Shown here: in pieces, positions 62,827 through 64,000 of the stretch
Layout of the letters: every line of letters begins with the position of its first letter
Numbering within the stretch: the stretch's first letter is position 1
From: Enterobacter sp. Ag1
GTDB lineage: Bacteria > Pseudomonadota > Gammaproteobacteria > Enterobacterales > Enterobacteriaceae
Assembly: GCA_000277545.1 (NCBI GenBank)
Contig: AKXM01000005.1
Coordinates: 62,001 to 126,000 of the forward strand
Direction: 5' to 3'
DNA length: 64,000 nt
Position numbers and translations under genes: made by a program
Notes under the pieces: generated by a model
Database searches by the model: none
The model's input: only the letters and a program-made list of their open reading frames with translations
Told to the model about the DNA's origin: nothing

Positions 62827-64000
62827 ATGACCTATCATTTGAAATCTCGTGACATCATCGCTCTGGGCTTTATGACCTTTGCGCTGTTTGTCGGCGCGGG
62901 CAACATTATTTTCCCTCCTATGGTTGGCTTACAGGCGGGCGAGCACGTCTGGACGGCGGCGCTTGGCTTCCTGGTCACGGCGGTAGGTTTACCCGTTCTG
63001 ACTATCGTGGCGATTGCCCGCGTCGGCGGAGGTATTGACAGCCTTAGCTCGCCGATTGGCCGCCGCGCCGGTATTTTGCTGGCGACCGTCTGCTACCTCG
63101 CCGTAGGGCCGCTGTTTGCCACGCCGCGTACCACCACCGTTTCCTTTGAAGTGGGGATTGCTCCGCTGACCGGCATGGGCGATATGCCGCTGTTTATTTA
63201 CAGCCTGGTGTACTTTGCGCTGGTGATCGGGATTTCTCTGTATCCGGGTAAGCTGCTGGACACCGTGGGCCACGTGCTGGCGCCGGTGAAAATCATCGCG
63301 CTGCTGATCCTGGCGGCCGGGGCGGTGCTGTGGCCAGCCGGTGGCCTGAGCACGGCGACTGAAGCCTACCAGAACGCGGCGTTTTCTAACGGCTTCGTGA
63401 ACGGCTACCTGACGATGGACACGCTGGCTTCGCTGGTGTTCGGGATTGTTATCGTGAATGCCGCGCGCTCTCGCGGTGTGACCGAATCTCGCCTGCTGAC
63501 CCGCTACACGATTTGGGCTGGCCTGATTGCCGGTATCGGCCTGACGGTTATCTACCTGGCACTGTTCCACCTCGGTTCCGATAGCGCGAACCTGGTCGAT
63601 CAGAAAGCCAACGGCGCGGCTATTCTGCACGCTTATGTGGCGCATACCTTTGGCGGGGCCGGTAGCTTCTTCCTGGCGGCGCTGATCTTCCTGGCTTGTC
63701 TGGTTACCGCCGTGGGCCTGACCTGTGCCTGCGCGGAGTTCTTTAGCCAGTATCTGCCGCTCTCTTACCGCTCGCTGGTATTTATCCTCGGCCTGTTCTC
63801 GATGGTGGTATCTAACCTGGGCCTGAGCCACCTGATTCAGATTTCGATCCCGGTACTGACGGCAATCTATCCACCTTGTATTGCCCTGGTGGTGCTGAGC
63901 TTCACCCGTCCGTGGTGGAACAACTCCACCCGCGTGATTGCCCCGGCGATGCTGATAAGCCTGCTGTTTGGTATGATTGACGGCATTAAGGCATCGGCCA
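62827..64000 (+). CDS. brnQ: Branched-chain amino-acid carrier BrnQ (cut by window end)
   Basis: The first 391 residues of the LIV-II sodium-coupled symporter for leucine, isoleucine and valine are present (about 439 in E. coli). It begins [20 protein letters not shown] and continues [61 protein letters not shown] and [17 protein letters not shown], nearly identical to E. coli BrnQ. It has about ten helices in the visible part. The frame is open to the last base. It follows phoR in the same order as E. coli. Confidence 0.95.
   Translation, partial: MTYHLKSRDIIALGFMTFALFVGAGNIIFPPMVGLQAGEHVWTAALGFLVTAVGLPVLTIVAIARVGGGIDSLSSPIGRRAGILLATVCYLAVGPLFATPRTTTVSFEVGIAPLTGMGDMPLFIYSLVYFALVIGISLYPGKLLDTVGHVLAPVKIIALLILAAGAVLWPAGGLSTATEAYQNAAFSNGFVNGYLTMDTLASLVFGIVIVNAARSRGVTESRLLTRYTIWAGLIAGIGLTVIYLALFHLGSDSANLVDQKANGAAILHAYVAHTFGGAGSFFLAALIFLACLVTAVGLTCACAEFFSQYLPLSYRSLVFILGLFSMVVSNLGLSHLIQISIPVLTAIYPPCIALVVLSFTRPWWNNSTRVIAPAMLISLLFGMIDGIKASA

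Noticed and set aside
62989-63831. 280-codon open frame antisense to brnQ
   Set aside because: The plus strand encodes an almost exact BrnQ. The antisense frame is Gln/Arg/His-rich with no motif.

Overview
The window is chromosomal DNA from a member of the Enterobacteriaceae that is not Escherichia coli. It resembles the Enterobacter, Klebsiella, Cedecea or Kosakonia group, but I cannot name the genus. The evidence is the right half: from ampH (34.3 kb) to brnQ (64 kb) it follows the E. coli order ampH-sbmA-yaiW-yaiY-yaiZ-ddlA-iraP-phoA-psiF-proC-yaiI-aroL-aroM-ppnP-rdgC-mak-sbcC-sbcD-phoB-phoR-brnQ. Against that order, lpxP, a marR-emrA-emrB operon, an MdtG-like transporter and a DUF2076-type gene are added, while adrA, yaiA and araJ are missing. 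I see no tRNA, rRNA, insertion sequence, integrase or CRISPR array.

The left half (1-34 kb) is accessory relative to that backbone. At 0-2.5 kb are the end of an MFS transporter, a Zur-box-controlled zinT, and a small two-gene operon for a secreted HbpS/GlcG-like protein and an outer-membrane barrel. From 2.6 to 14.6 kb lies an anaerobic C4-dicarboxylate/fumarate module: a FixL/FixJ-like sensor-regulator pair, class I fumarase, a DASS antiporter, a three-domain soluble NADH:fumarate reductase with its flavin transferase ApbE, and DcuS/DcuR. The 619-bp divergent promoter region holds a perfect FNR palindrome and two copies of a TAGTTTTTAAACT element, one near each start. Imported dicarboxylate would be dehydrated or interconverted by the fumarase, and fumarate reduced in the cytoplasm with NADH while succinate is exchanged outward.

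From 14.7 to 22.3 kb there is a Fur-box siderophore operon (TonB receptor, FhuD-like binding protein, FhuB-like double permease, SyrD/PvdE/YojI-like exporter) with a divergent AraC regulator. It has no FhuC-type ATPase of its own. From 22.3 to 27.9 kb is a complete oligopeptide ABC operon, followed by a 200-bp MITE-like palindromic repeat, a VOC-fold gene and pheP. From 30.4 to 32.2 kb is an AT-rich island with an unrecognised protein, a small membrane-anchored protein, and a diverged tandem duplication that copies only the 3' tail of the first gene plus the whole second gene. That layout resembles a toxin-tail/immunity cassette. yicL and a GAF-GGDEF diguanylate cyclase follow.

In the right half the main control elements are readable: Pho boxes before phoA and phoB, TyrR and TrpR operators before aroL, a promoter overlapped by a 13-bp inverted repeat before marR-emrAB, and a roughly 280-nt brnQ leader with competing stems. 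The least explained stretch is 55.33-55.81 kb, where araJ would lie in E. coli. It is a 480-bp non-coding mosaic of hairpins, two of which share the same CGT-CGGGA-ACG tip.
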